NCBI RefSeq assembly: GCF_018863235.1
Contig: NZ_JAHKRS010000002.1
Span: forward strand, 558,001-622,000
Direction of reading: 5' to 3'
Length of the DNA: 64,000 bases
From: Pseudomaricurvus albidus
GTDB taxonomy: Bacteria > Pseudomonadota > Gammaproteobacteria > Pseudomonadales > Cellvibrionaceae
Position numbers and translations under genes: made by a program. Position 1 is the first letter of the stretch; every line of letters begins with the position of its first letter. The notes beneath the pieces were generated by a model, which made no database searches, was not told where the DNA came from, and saw only the letters and a list, made by a program, of their open reading frames with translations. Shown one piece after another: positions 28,254 to 38,079 of the stretch.

Positions 28254-28967
28254 CTAATTGGGCGGATCCACACGCTCAGTGGAGGTGCTGTTTACCCGAA
28301 ACCAGCCGGCAATGGAGTAGCGATCACTGCGAGCGGGCAAAACTTCGTGAGGAAACTCTTCGCTTAAAAAAGTCACAATCGTTCCGAAAGACGGTTTGAT
28401 TTTCTGCCCGGTAGTGTCCTCCCGGTCTTGGTAAAGTATCAATTCACCGCCATTTTCGTCCCGCCAGTCACGGTTCAAATAGATTACGACAGACAGTATC
28501 CGGTTGGTATCCCCCCGAAAGGCGTCGACATGTCTTTTGTAGAAATCTCCGGGAGCGTAGTGGGCAAAGTGACTTTCAAAAGAGAACAGTCCCAGAAACA
28601 GACGGCGGTTAAGGTAGGCTTGAAGTTCTGCCGTCCAGTCCAGCCATGCCTTGGTCGCAGGGGTATCCCCGGTGATCCAGCATATTTCATCCTTGCGGAT
28701 GGTTTTGACCAGAGTGTGCTGCTCGTCTCTGCCGATGCCCGCTGGATCAAACTGTCCGCCTGGAAGACGCTGTACGTAATCATGCAGCATGTCTCCCAGA
28801 GATTCAGGCAGTGCACCGGGATGCACGCTGTACCCTTGAGTCAGCAGGTTTTGGGCAATAGCTTCAAACAGGTGAGACTCGACCTGTGGAGCACAGGGTT
28901 GGATATCAACCTCGGGCAAGGTAACGGAAACAGTTATTTCAGCGGTCATTCGGAGGGTGCCCGGCAT
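28254..28967 (-). CDS. 2-oxoglutarate/Fe(II) oxygenase
   Basis: The 237-residue protein has the prolyl-4-hydroxylase fold. The iron triad is visible as H-x-D in YKRHVDAF and the distal His in EEFPHEVLPA, followed by the 2OG-binding Arg in SDRYSIAGWFR. Such proteins hydroxylate amino acids or proteins; the substrate here is unknown. The N-terminal 30 residues look extended, and MTAEITV at 28949 is an alternative start; neither start has a good ribosome site. It is monocistronic. Confidence 0.8.
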   Translation of the reverse strand: MPGTLRMTAEITVSVTLPEVDIQPCAPQVESHLFEAIAQNLLTQGYSVHPGALPESLGDMLHDYVQRLPGGQFDPAGIGRDEQHTLVKTIRKDEICWITGDTPATKAWLDWTAELQAYLNRRLFLGLFSFESHFAHYAPGDFYKRHVDAFRGDTNRILSVVIYLNRDWRDENGGELILYQDREDTTGQKIKPSFGTIVTFLSEEFPHEVLPARSDRYSIAGWFRVNSTSTERVDPPN

Positions 28968-29124
28968 GCTAGGGGGAGGTTAGGCAAAGGGCCGAAGTAT
29001 CAGTATTTCCGTTGCACAGGTACAACGATAAATTCTAAGGATAACGATCAGAATTATTAATCGATCAAGGGCGCGTTCAGGGCTTAAAGCCGGGTCAATT
29101 TACGTCGGCGGGATACGGTGACAG

Positions 29125-29167
29125 GCGATCAGCCCATAAGGAACAACTGTCGTTATGGACTGATCGC
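29125..29167. repeat. 15-bp inverted repeat, one mismatch, after the aldehyde dehydrogenase gene
   Basis: GCGATCAGCCCATAA (29125-29139) pairs with 29153-29167 at 14 of 15 positions around a 13-nt loop. It sits 9 nt past the aldehyde dehydrogenase stop on the minus strand and may end that transcript, although no T tract is present. Confidence 0.65.
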
Positions 29168-29175
29168 AGACAGGT

Positions 29176-30612
29176 TTATTTTGCCTTTTGCTTCAGCAGG
29201 GCGTTATACACTTTAGTGGCAAACTTCCCGTAGGGAGGGCGCAGGTATTTCATGGCTGAAAAGTTCGCCTGATAGAACACCGGGCGCAACTTGGAAAAAG
29301 TCACAAAGCCTTCATAGCCGTGATAGTGACCCATGCCACTGGGGCCAACGCCCCCAAAAGGCAAGTCGTGCTGAGCCACGTGGAAAAGCGCATCATTGAC
29401 ACTCACCCCTCCAGACATAATACGATCGATGTACATGTCGGAGAGCTTCTTATCCTTTGTAAAAGGGTATAGAGCCAGTGGGCGATCTCGCTCGTTGACA
29501 TAAGTAATCACGTCAGAGGGGGTTTGATAAGGCAATACCATCAGCAGCGGGCCAAAGGTTTCGCGCTGGCGAATGATCATGTCTTCGCTGGTGTCCAGGA
29601 CCAGATGCAGCGGGAACTTTCTCTGTTCGCGGTTGGGCGCCTGGCCTTCGCTCAGATTAATGATGGTTGCACCCTTGTCTCTGGCATCTTGCAAGGTGTC
29701 TTCCAGTCGTTGAAACGAGCGATCATCAATGATCGAGGTATAATCTACCGAGTTGATGTCAGGACAATGCTTGGCCACATAACTTTTGGCCTGGCTGATA
29801 AACGCTTCCCGTTGAGACTCGTGTACGAATACATAATCCACATTCGTACAGATCTGGCCGGCGTTGAATTGTTTGACAAACATGATCCGTTCAACAGCTT
29901 TTTGCACATCATATTCTGGGTCAATCACGGCCGGGGCCTTCCCGCCCAGCTCCAGAACCACGGGTGTCAGGTTTTGAGCTGCCGAGGCCATGACCTTGCG
30001 TCCGGTCTGGCCTGATCCGGTAAACACAATGAGATCAAAAGGGATCTGGGAAAACTGGATGCCGACTTCGCCGGTTTCTTCGTAGAATTTCAGTTTATCT
30101 TCAGGGAAGTATTTGGGGCTTAGCTCAATCAGCAGCCGGCTGAGAGCAATGGAGTTTTCGGACATTTTAACCATGGCCCGATTCCCCGCAGCGAAAGCCG
30201 CCGTCAGTTGAGAAAAGGCCAGGTTGATGGGGAAGTTCCACGGAACAATCAGTCCACAGACCCCCAGAGGTTGTGGAATCACCCGGTTCTTGGCTCCGGG
30301 AAACATCGACACACTGACGTGACGTTTTTGAACTTTCATCCACTTTTTCAGCTGCTTGATGGTGTCGTTGATACCGTCACTGACAGAAATGATTTCTGCA
30401 AACAGACTTTCGTGGCGTGAGCGATTGCCATAATCCTGATTGATCGCCTCAACAATGTCGTCAACATTGTCATTCAACAGTTTTTTTAGAGTCAGCAAGT
30501 CCTTCTTGCGTTGCGCGTAAGTGGGCGTAGGGTCAAGAAGATAGCTGTTTCGCTGTGTGTTGAAGTCGGTGATCAGTTGTTCGCTGGGCGCAATAGGAGG
30601 CATGGCATTCAT
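29176..30612 (-). CDS. Coniferyl-aldehyde-dehydrogenase-type aldehyde dehydrogenase
   Basis: This NAD(P)-dependent dehydrogenase has 478 residues. The catalytic Cys lies in FNAGQICTNVDYV and the general-base Glu in VLELGGKAPAV; the cofactor segment is VPWNFPINLAF. The end (YLRPPYGKFATKVYNALLK) suggests membrane association as in fatty/coniferyl aldehyde dehydrogenases. The start at 30610-30612 (MNAMPPIAPSE) has AGGAAC upstream. The divergent AraC-type gene may regulate it. The physiological aldehyde is unknown. Confidence 0.9.
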   Translation of the reverse strand: MNAMPPIAPSEQLITDFNTQRNSYLLDPTPTYAQRKKDLLTLKKLLNDNVDDIVEAINQDYGNRSRHESLFAEIISVSDGINDTIKQLKKWMKVQKRHVSVSMFPGAKNRVIPQPLGVCGLIVPWNFPINLAFSQLTAAFAAGNRAMVKMSENSIALSRLLIELSPKYFPEDKLKFYEETGEVGIQFSQIPFDLIVFTGSGQTGRKVMASAAQNLTPVVLELGGKAPAVIDPEYDVQKAVERIMFVKQFNAGQICTNVDYVFVHESQREAFISQAKSYVAKHCPDINSVDYTSIIDDRSFQRLEDTLQDARDKGATIINLSEGQAPNREQRKFPLHLVLDTSEDMIIRQRETFGPLLMVLPYQTPSDVITYVNERDRPLALYPFTKDKKLSDMYIDRIMSGGVSVNDALFHVAQHDLPFGGVGPSGMGHYHGYEGFVTFSKLRPVFYQANFSAMKYLRPPYGKFATKVYNALLKQKAK

Positions 30613-30789
30613 GGGGCAGTTCCTGTTCAGCTGTTGAGCAATGAGTAAAGTGAGTTTGTGGTTATTGTCGTTGTAATTGCTACCGTTACAGGTCTCTAAC
30701 TTTAGCACTAATGCGTAATCTCAATTTGACAATCTGCGACATTCTCGTAAGGTTATCCAGGATTCTAAAGGTGCCCGGGTCTATATCTT

Positions 30790-31836
30790 ATGCATTATGT
30801 TATTCGTTCGGCCAAGTTTATGGGATTTTCCGAACTGGTAGAGGAGTTGGGTGGTGACCCTGAGCGAATTTTGAGTCAGGTTGGTATCTCTCCGGCACAA
30901 TTGCAGGATCCTGAAGCTCTGATTTCAGCAACCGCCTTTGTTGAATCCTTGCAGTTGGCGGCAGATCTGACCCAGCATTCAGATTTTGGCCTCAGGTTGG
31001 GTGTGCGGCAGGGGGTCGATGTGCTGGGTCCGCTGGGACTGCTGGCGCGGCAGTGTGCCGATGCCGGTGAGGCCTTTCAGATGATGTCCCGTTTTGTCGG
31101 ACTGCACAATTCGGGTTCAGTGGTTGGGATGGAGCTGCAGGACAGCAAGGCGTACCTGACTTATGACGATGTCACCCCCGGGCTTCCCCGAAATGCTCAA
31201 ATTTGTGATTTGGCGCTCGGAATAGCGATGGCACTGATGGAGCTGTTTCTGGGTAAGGAGTGGCGGCCCGACGGGGTTTACTTTGCACATCCCAGGCCGG
31301 AAGACATCAGCTTTTATCAGGCAGTATTCAGTGCGCCGCTGTTTTTTGATCAGGAAATCTATGCCCTCAAGTTTGATGTTGCTGCCCTGAGTGTCTCAGT
31401 GAATGAGACCGATCCTGAATTAAAGGAATACTTCGCCCGATATGTGTCTGAGTTGCAGTTGCGTCTCAAAAGCAATACGGCATCCACAGTGGATCACCTT
31501 ATTCGCTCGCTGCTGAGTACTGGACACTGTTCTGAGGCGAGAGTGGCGAAGGTTCTGCAAATGCATCCCAGGACTTTACAGCGTAAATTATTGCAGGAAG
31601 GGCACTCTTTTCAGGGGCTGCTGACTCAGATCCGCTCCGAATTGGCACTGTCCTATCTTTCCGCCTCTGATATTCCGTTAACAGAAGTGGCAACGGTGTT
31701 GGGGTATTCTGAGCTGAGTGCTTTTTCGCGGTTTTTTAAAGGGCATTTTGGCGAGTCTCCTACGACATACAGACGAAAAATGCGGCCATTATCGACCGGT
31801 TCTACGCAATTAGCGCAAAAGCGTGCCTCTGGCTGA
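30790..31836 (+). CDS. AraC family regulator (Arabinose_bd-type N-domain, OruR/ArgR-like group)
   Basis: The 348-residue protein has an N-terminal ligand domain of the AraC_binding_2/Arabinose_bd type (LVEELGGDPERILSQVGIS... through about 200). Two C-terminal helix-turn-helix motifs follow (about 250-335), ending with the conserved GYSELSAFSRFFKGHFGESPTTYR. It is divergent from the aldehyde dehydrogenase and upstream of the TonB receptor gene on the same strand, so it may control either. Confidence 0.88.
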   Translation: MHYVIRSAKFMGFSELVEELGGDPERILSQVGISPAQLQDPEALISATAFVESLQLAADLTQHSDFGLRLGVRQGVDVLGPLGLLARQCADAGEAFQMMSRFVGLHNSGSVVGMELQDSKAYLTYDDVTPGLPRNAQICDLALGIAMALMELFLGKEWRPDGVYFAHPRPEDISFYQAVFSAPLFFDQEIYALKFDVAALSVSVNETDPELKEYFARYVSELQLRLKSNTASTVDHLIRSLLSTGHCSEARVAKVLQMHPRTLQRKLLQEGHSFQGLLTQIRSELALSYLSASDIPLTEVATVLGYSELSAFSRFFKGHFGESPTTYRRKMRPLSTGSTQLAQKRASG

Positions 31837-31977
31837 ATGAAACCTGGCTGTGGATGGTCGTTTGGGGCTGGTCAAACAGGGAGAATCGCGACAGAATGTC
31901 TGTTAAACAAGATAAATGAGCGACGAAAAACCACGGGTTTAATGTGGTCTTACCATTGCGAACTTCCAGTGGAAGGA

Positions 31978-33990
31978 ATGAGAAACCGAAAAATGTGGGA
32001 TCAATGGAAGAATCGGCCGAGTATCTACCTGGCAGCAATCGCTGTATTGGGATCTCCTGTTGCGGTGCAGTCAGAGCCTTTGAAGGCGCATTCGGACCAG
32101 CTGGCGAATATGAATTTCGAAGAGCTGGTGGAAATGGAAGTTTTCACCGCCGCCAACCTGTTACCCACCCAGACCAGTAAAGCCCCCGGAACCGTCTACA
32201 GTTTCACGGAACGGGATTTTCGGCGTTTCGGAGTGCGTCGTGTGGAGGATCTACTGCAATATGTGCCGGGTCTGCAAATCAATCAGCATCGCAAACGTCA
32301 TCAATCCATCTGGGCCAGAGGTATCGTTCAGCGCTATAACGATAAATTTGTTCTGTTGGTGGATGGCGTGCGGCAGCAGCAGCTGTATTACGGCCACTTC
32401 GCTCTGGGTGATCAGTACCCGCTGGAGCAGATCGAAAAAGTCGAGGTTATTCTGGGCCCCGCTTCCAGTCTTTATGGTGCCAATGCCTTCAGCGGTTTGA
32501 TTTCCATCACTACCCGACAGTTCACCAACAAACCTGAAGTTTCCACCACCCTGGAGTTGGGTAACTACGATCGCCAGAAAGTGTCGGCCATGTACAACAG
32601 TTCGCGGCTACAGGGTTTTGCTTCCTATCTTGATCAGGAAGCGCCTTTTGACGAAAACCGTCGAAGTTTCATTGGTGGTGAGACTTTGCAGCCACTGGAT
32701 GAAGATTATCAGAGCCTTTATCTTAAGGCGCGTCTGGCTCCGGGTTTGACAGGCAAATTCGACTACATGCGTAATGAAACCCCTTTCCTGTTTATCCCGA
32801 ATACCCAAAATGCTTTTGTTGACAGTGAGTTCTGGTCGGCGGCGTTGAATTATGAAATCGGTGATCTGGAAAACGGTCGGCTTGAAGCCAGTGCCTATTA
32901 CCAGCAGGAAGACATTCGTGAATACGAAGAGGTCCAGCCCACCAATGCCCTCGGCTACGATGAGCGACAGGATGCCACCTTGGCAGGTGTGTCACTGACA
33001 GGTCTGAAGCGCTGGGGTGACCATACTGCGGCTCTGGGGGTCAGCTGGCGCTATGAGCAGGCCGATGATACGACTTATACCCGTTGGTTTCGATTTGATC
33101 GGGGGGTGTTTGCGCAACCCGAGTCAGGTGACCTGCTGAGTGAGCCGGGTATGACCAACGAGGACTATGCTGTCTTTTTTCAGGATGTCTGGTCACTGAG
33201 CGAAGCTTTGAATGTGACGCTGGGCATTCGTTACGACGACTTCCAGCAGTTTGATAGCTATGTGAATTATCGGGTGGCTGCAAACTACTCTCCCAGTCCA
33301 CTGCACAGCTGGAAGCTGATGTTTGGCACTGCCATTCGCACACCCACCTTGCGTGAATATCTGAAAGTACTTGAGGGAACCACCTTCGTGGCTCCCACTC
33401 CGGACGCCGAACATATAGAGTCCCTGGAGCTGGGGTATTACCTTAATGCCGGCCGGTATCGTGCGTCGGTGACTCTCTATCACAACACTCTGGATGATTT
33501 TATTCATGAGATGCCCACGCCAAACGGGGCGGATGAATACTTCAGCAATTCTGAAGAGGGCTACCGGATCTATGGCGCGGAAACACTGCTGGATGTCTGG
33601 TTGACCGATCGGTTGTCAACCCGCCTTACCCTTGCTTATGTAGATTCTGATAACGATCTGTCGGGTGATTTTCCCTATGTGGCAACCTGGTCGGGCAGTG
33701 CAGCTCTTAACTATCAGGTGACGCCCAGGCACGAGCTTGGATTATCACTGGTTTACAACAATAGCCGTGAAGACTTAAATCAATTTCATCAGGATAACAG
33801 CCATTCCTTTGTGATGACGAATATACATCTGACGGGGGAAATCAACTCGAAGATTCGCTACCGTCTCGGGATAGATAATCTGTTTGACGAGACGGTTTAC
33901 GATCCCGCTGCAGACTTTGGGTTGCAATACAATAGTGAAAAAGCCCGTCGTCAATTGTGGCTTGAATTAACCTGGACACCGGTATTCTGA
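31978..33990 (+). CDS. TonB-dependent receptor of a YfiR/diguanylate cyclase operon
   Basis: This outer-membrane receptor has a signal peptide (IYLAAIAVLGSPVAVQS), a plug domain with DGVRQQQ and QIEKVEVILGPASSLYGANAFSG, and a C-terminal 22-strand barrel ending in aromatic residues (LELTWTPVF). The start is uncertain: ATG 31978 abuts a GGAAGGA, and ATG 31993 (MWDQWKNR) is possible. Its stop overlaps the YfiR gene start by 1 bp, followed by the GGDEF/EAL gene. The receptor may act as the envelope sensor for that signalling pair rather than a simple importer. The ligand is unknown. Confidence 0.88.
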   Translation: MRNRKMWDQWKNRPSIYLAAIAVLGSPVAVQSEPLKAHSDQLANMNFEELVEMEVFTAANLLPTQTSKAPGTVYSFTERDFRRFGVRRVEDLLQYVPGLQINQHRKRHQSIWARGIVQRYNDKFVLLVDGVRQQQLYYGHFALGDQYPLEQIEKVEVILGPASSLYGANAFSGLISITTRQFTNKPEVSTTLELGNYDRQKVSAMYNSSRLQGFASYLDQEAPFDENRRSFIGGETLQPLDEDYQSLYLKARLAPGLTGKFDYMRNETPFLFIPNTQNAFVDSEFWSAALNYEIGDLENGRLEASAYYQQEDIREYEEVQPTNALGYDERQDATLAGVSLTGLKRWGDHTAALGVSWRYEQADDTTYTRWFRFDRGVFAQPESGDLLSEPGMTNEDYAVFFQDVWSLSEALNVTLGIRYDDFQQFDSYVNYRVAANYSPSPLHSWKLMFGTAIRTPTLREYLKVLEGTTFVAPTPDAEHIESLELGYYLNAGRYRASVTLYHNTLDDFIHEMPTPNGADEYFSNSEEGYRIYGAETLLDVWLTDRLSTRLTLAYVDSDNDLSGDFPYVATWSGSAALNYQVTPRHELGLSLVYNNSREDLNQFHQDNSHSFVMTNIHLTGEINSKIRYRLGIDNLFDETVYDPAADFGLQYNSEKARRQLWLELTWTPVF

Positions 33991-34598
33991 TGTCTTTTGG
34001 GTTAGATAAACTACCTCACATAATATTGAGGTTGCCGGGGTTGGGTTGGTGGCTGATGTGTTTGGGCATGTTTGTGTCGGTCATGAATGTGCATGGCGAG
34101 ACAGAGCCCCCCGAGCAGTTGCAGCAAAAAAAGGTGAAGGCGGTATTTGTATTGAACGTCGCCAAATTTGTTCGCTGGCCTGAGACGGCTGTGCAAGCAC
34201 ACAGGGATCAGTTGACGCTTTGTTACGATCAGGACGATGTGCTGGGCTCTGCCTACGAGATTATTCGCAATCACTCAGTGAATGGACGGCCACTGGTGCG
34301 TAAGTGGATAGACTCCAAGGAAGATCTGGGGGCTTGCGACATGCTGTTGCTCTCGGAAGCCGGTTTGAAGCGTTATCGCAACGCACCATTGGTATCACCG
34401 GACTCGCCCTTGCTGGTGGTTGCTGATCTGACCGCTCACAAGTCTACAGGTGAAGCGTATCCCGGAGTACATATCGCTCTGGTACGCAAGGGCAGCAAAA
34501 TAGGATTTGATGTTAATTTGTCCGCAGTTCATAGATCGCATCTGAAACTCAGCTCGCGATTATTGAGGTTGGCTCGCATTGTCGGTGACGAAGACTGA
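33990..34598 (+). CDS. Periplasmic YfiR family protein (DUF4154)
   Basis: The 202-residue protein has an N-terminal signal segment (LGWWLMCLGMFVSVMNVHG). The DUF4154 body then shows KVKAVFVLNVAKFVRWPE, the family hallmark, and ends with GFDVNLSAVHRSHLKLSSRLLRLARIV. In Pseudomonas, YfiR binds the periplasmic part of the diguanylate cyclase YfiN and inhibits it. Here the partner would be the membrane GGDEF/EAL protein encoded 8 bp downstream. The TonB receptor upstream takes the place that the outer-membrane protein YfiB has in the classic system. Confidence 0.88.
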   Translation: MSFGLDKLPHIILRLPGLGWWLMCLGMFVSVMNVHGETEPPEQLQQKKVKAVFVLNVAKFVRWPETAVQAHRDQLTLCYDQDDVLGSAYEIIRNHSVNGRPLVRKWIDSKEDLGACDMLLLSEAGLKRYRNAPLVSPDSPLLVVADLTAHKSTGEAYPGVHIALVRKGSKIGFDVNLSAVHRSHLKLSSRLLRLARIVGDED

Positions 34599-34606
34599 GG
34601 TAGGGA

Positions 34607-36688
34607 GTGAAAACAATTAAAAGCGGCATAGGCTATAGCGGTAAGTCTATCGGAAACACCATTCAGAAAGTGCTGCTGGTGACGACTACCTGTGCGCTGT
34701 TGTTGGCGACCATTACTTTTTCCCTCAATGATTGGTTTTCTTCGCGAGATCAAGTGTTTGAGCAGTTGCAGGCCGCTGCCGAAATTGTTGGTCACAACAG
34801 TGTTGCTGCTTTGGTGTTTGATGATTCTGAAACCGCAGGTCAAACGTTAAAAAGCTTTTCCAGTCAGCCGAATATTGTTGGTGCCGTGCTGTATAAACCC
34901 AGCGGGAAGCCTTTTGCCAGTTACGAAACTATGCCTGGTGTCTTGCCTGACTCAGTTCCTGTGAAAAAACAGGGAACCCTTGGTGACTACTGGTTTACCC
35001 AGCTCGAGGTGGATTTTGATGGTCAGCAGGTAGGCAGAATTCTGGTTTTGTCCGATGACAGTTTCTGGCTTCGAGAGCAGCTGCTGCAACTGTTATTGGC
35101 CTGTGCGGTTTTTATCGTTTCAATGTTGCTGGCTTATATCATTGCTCACCATTTGCAGAAAAAAGTGACCATGCCTATTGTCCGCCTGGCGGGTACCACT
35201 CGAAATGTTACTGAAAGCCGGGATTACAGTTTGCGAGCCGAGCGAATTTCCAGTGATGAAGTTGGCACCCTGGTAGATCACTTCAACGATATGCTGGAGC
35301 AGATTCAAAGCCGTGATAATGATCTGCGTCTGATCCAGGGGCTTTTGGAAGAGCGTGTTGATGAACGTACTCGTGAGCTGGCTGAGCTTGCGAAAAAATT
35401 TGAGCATCAGGCCTACCATGATGCCCTGACCGGGCTGGCCAATCGCATCACCTTTGATAATCGTCTGCAGGACGCCATTACTCACGCTCGCCGTCACGAC
35501 AGGCATGTATCGGTTCTGTTTTTGGATTTGGATCGATTTAAGGTGGTTAATGATACGTTAGGCCATGGGGTTGGTGATCTTTTGTTGGTTGAGGTTTCTC
35601 AGCGACTGAAGACGTGTTTGCGCGGTGACGATACGCTGGCCCGTTTGGGTGGCGACGAATTTGCCATCCTGCTGACGGATTTGACGCCGGGTGCGACCGG
35701 AGATGTAGCCAATAAAATCATTCAGGAAATCAGTGCGCCAATGGTGTTGAAGGGGCATAACCTGACATTGACTACCAGTATCGGCATCAGCGTCTTCCCG
35801 GGAGATGGCGACAGCGCTTCGGAAATTCTCAAGAACGCCGACACCGCCATGTATCGCTCGAAAGACAAAGGACGTAATCGATTAACCTTCTTTGCTCCGG
35901 ACATGAATAAAAAAATGGAGCGGCGACTGATCCTGGAAAATAAACTGCGACAGGCCATTGAAGCCGAGGCGTTTTATCTGCTTTATCAGCCCAAAGTCGA
36001 TGTTAAAACACAGATGATCGTTGGAGTGGAGGCTCTGATTCGTTGGGATGACGATGAGTTGGGGTCGGTATCGCCAGCAGAGTTTATTCCTTTGGCTGAA
36101 GAATGTGGTCTGATCGACAGGATCGATCAGTGGGTTATGATCAAGGCTTGCGAGCAGCTGCTGAAACTGTTCACGCAGGAGGGGCTCAAGGTTCAGCTGT
36201 CGGTAAACTTTTCCCCGCAACATTTCTTTCGCCGATCGGCACCCGAGGAAGTGGCTGTTGTGCTGAATAAGACTGGTTTCCCGGGAGAGTATTTGGAACT
36301 TGAAATAACGGAAAACCTGGTGGGTCCATCGATGGACAGTTTGCTGGAACAGCTTCAGGGGATTCGGGCGCTGGGAGTCGAAATCTCTATCGATGACTTT
36401 GGCACCGCTTACTCGTCGCTGAGCCGATTAAAACAATTTCCGCTTAATACTCTGAAGATTGACCGCAGCTTTGTGGATGATCTGGGGCGTGATGCTGATG
36501 ATGAAACGCTCGTCAAAACCATTATCACAATGGCTCACAATCTGAATCTGAAAGTCGTGGCTGAAGGTATTGAGACAGATGCACAATACAATTTTGTGAA
36601 AGAGCACGGTTGCGATCTGGTTCAGGGTTTTCGCTTTGGTAAACCTATGTCAGTAGATGCTCTGGCTCAAGCACTGAGAAAACAGTAG
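34607..36688 (+). CDS. Membrane GGDEF-EAL protein with CHASE8-like sensor and HAMP (YfiN-like N-terminus)
   Basis: The start is GTG 34607, with GAGGTAGGGA upstream. The 693-residue protein has TM1 (about 17-40), a periplasmic domain of the YfiN/CHASE8 kind (about 45-155), TM2 (LLLACAVFIVSMLLAYIIA), HAMP, then GGDEF and EAL. The GGDEF motif is intact (RLGGDEFAILL), and so are EAL hallmarks (EALIRW, DDFGTAYSSL, AEGIET). Both cyclase and phosphodiesterase activities are therefore possible. The periplasmic part is the expected YfiR target. Confidence 0.9.
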   Translation: MKTIKSGIGYSGKSIGNTIQKVLLVTTTCALLLATITFSLNDWFSSRDQVFEQLQAAAEIVGHNSVAALVFDDSETAGQTLKSFSSQPNIVGAVLYKPSGKPFASYETMPGVLPDSVPVKKQGTLGDYWFTQLEVDFDGQQVGRILVLSDDSFWLREQLLQLLLACAVFIVSMLLAYIIAHHLQKKVTMPIVRLAGTTRNVTESRDYSLRAERISSDEVGTLVDHFNDMLEQIQSRDNDLRLIQGLLEERVDERTRELAELAKKFEHQAYHDALTGLANRITFDNRLQDAITHARRHDRHVSVLFLDLDRFKVVNDTLGHGVGDLLLVEVSQRLKTCLRGDDTLARLGGDEFAILLTDLTPGATGDVANKIIQEISAPMVLKGHNLTLTTSIGISVFPGDGDSASEILKNADTAMYRSKDKGRNRLTFFAPDMNKKMERRLILENKLRQAIEAEAFYLLYQPKVDVKTQMIVGVEALIRWDDDELGSVSPAEFIPLAEECGLIDRIDQWVMIKACEQLLKLFTQEGLKVQLSVNFSPQHFFRRSAPEEVAVVLNKTGFPGEYLELEITENLVGPSMDSLLEQLQGIRALGVEISIDDFGTAYSSLSRLKQFPLNTLKIDRSFVDDLGRDADDETLVKTIITMAHNLNLKVVAEGIETDAQYNFVKEHGCDLVQGFRFGKPMSVDALAQALRKQ

Positions 36689-36873
36689 CCCTTCTCCTCG
36701 TCACGTCAGAATTATTTGTTAGATCAGATAATACAAAATCGCTTAAATGTCCTGAGAGCCTCTATCCCGCAACGGGTTAATGGAGATAATCATTCAGATG
36801 TGATTTTTCTATACAAGAATCTTAAGGGCGGCTCCTTCCCGACACCTGTTCAGTCAAAAGTGACAAGGAATGA

Positions 36874-38061
36874 ATGATGCAAAATATCCGTTTAGTCCAG
36901 ATGTTGACTCTATTCAGTTTGTTGTTTTCCGGCGCAGTGTATTCTGCTGATCTGTCAGTAGATGCAGCTGATGGATCGAAACCGGCGAACTATGCAAACG
37001 AGGACAGTTGGTTATGTCTGCCGGGTAGGGTGGGTGATGCCTGTGATGTGGATTTGTCAGCAACGATCGTACAGGCGGACGGGAAAACCCGTCTAGAGCA
37101 CTTTGTTGCTGCTAATGATCCCGCTTTTGATTGCTTCTATGTCTATCCTACGGTGTCGATGGATCAGTCTGAAAACAGCGATATGCTCGCCAATGATGAA
37201 GAGCGCCGAGTGATTGAAAGCCAGTTTGCCCGTTTTAAGTCGGTCTGCAAAACCTATGCACCCATGTATCGCCAGGTGACATTGAAGGCGTTAAGGTCAC
37301 GTATTGAAAAAGGACTGACTTCGGCCGGAAATGGTCAATTGGCTTATCGGGATGTAGAGGCGGCGTTTGATTATTATCTGAAGCATTTTAATCAGGGGCG
37401 GCCTTTTGTTTTGGTTGGGCACAGTCAGGGATCTCGAATGTTGACGATTCTGCTTCAGCAGCGTTTTGATCGTAATCCTGAGCTTAAAAAGCAATTGATT
37501 TCGGCCTTGTTGATTGGGGCTCCGGTTCAGATGGATATTGATGGGGACAAAGGCAGCAGTTTTGCTTCTATCCCACCCTGCAGTGCAGCTGAGCAATCGG
37601 GATGTGTCGTTGCCTATGCCAGCTTTCGCAGCGATGCTCCGCCACCGGAGAACTCCCTTTTTGGCAAGCCAAACCAACAGGGCGTGCCCGCGTTGTGTGT
37701 CAATCCCGCTGCTCCTGGCAGCGACCGGAAGGTTGTTCTGGACGCGTATCTGGGGGCTGGTGGTGCAGGGCAGGCGTCCCTTCCTCCTGAGCCCTGGGCG
37801 AAGGGCGTTGAGATTGATACTCCCTTTGTAAACGTGCCTGGACTTCTGTCTGCTGCTTGTCAGAAAGATGAACATGGCAGTTATCTTGCGGTTCAGGTGA
37901 ATGGCAATCCGAACGACTCCCGAGTTGATGACATTGTGGGTGATGTGGTTGTTGCTGGTCAGCGTCGTCAGGAGTGGGGATTACATTTGATAGATGTCAG
38001 TATTGCTCAGGGTGATCTGATTGGATTGGTGCAAAAACAGGCTGAAGCCTGGGCGCGCTGA
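36874..38061 (+). CDS. Secreted DUF3089 alpha/beta hydrolase
   Basis: The 395-residue protein has a signal peptide (MLTLFSLLFSGAVYSAD). DUF3089 features include DCFYVYPTVSMD near residue 85 and the nucleophile elbow GHSQGSRM near residue 185. Six or more cysteines suggest periplasmic disulfides. The family is lipase-like but uncharacterised. It sits convergent with the barrel gene that follows, and no operon partner is apparent. Confidence 0.85.
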   Translation: MMQNIRLVQMLTLFSLLFSGAVYSADLSVDAADGSKPANYANEDSWLCLPGRVGDACDVDLSATIVQADGKTRLEHFVAANDPAFDCFYVYPTVSMDQSENSDMLANDEERRVIESQFARFKSVCKTYAPMYRQVTLKALRSRIEKGLTSAGNGQLAYRDVEAAFDYYLKHFNQGRPFVLVGHSQGSRMLTILLQQRFDRNPELKKQLISALLIGAPVQMDIDGDKGSSFASIPPCSAAEQSGCVVAYASFRSDAPPPENSLFGKPNQQGVPALCVNPAAPGSDRKVVLDAYLGAGGAGQASLPPEPWAKGVEIDTPFVNVPGLLSAACQKDEHGSYLAVQVNGNPNDSRVDDIVGDVVVAGQRRQEWGLHLIDVSIAQGDLIGLVQKQAEAWAR

Positions 38062-38079
38062 ACGGAACAAAGGCAGGTG

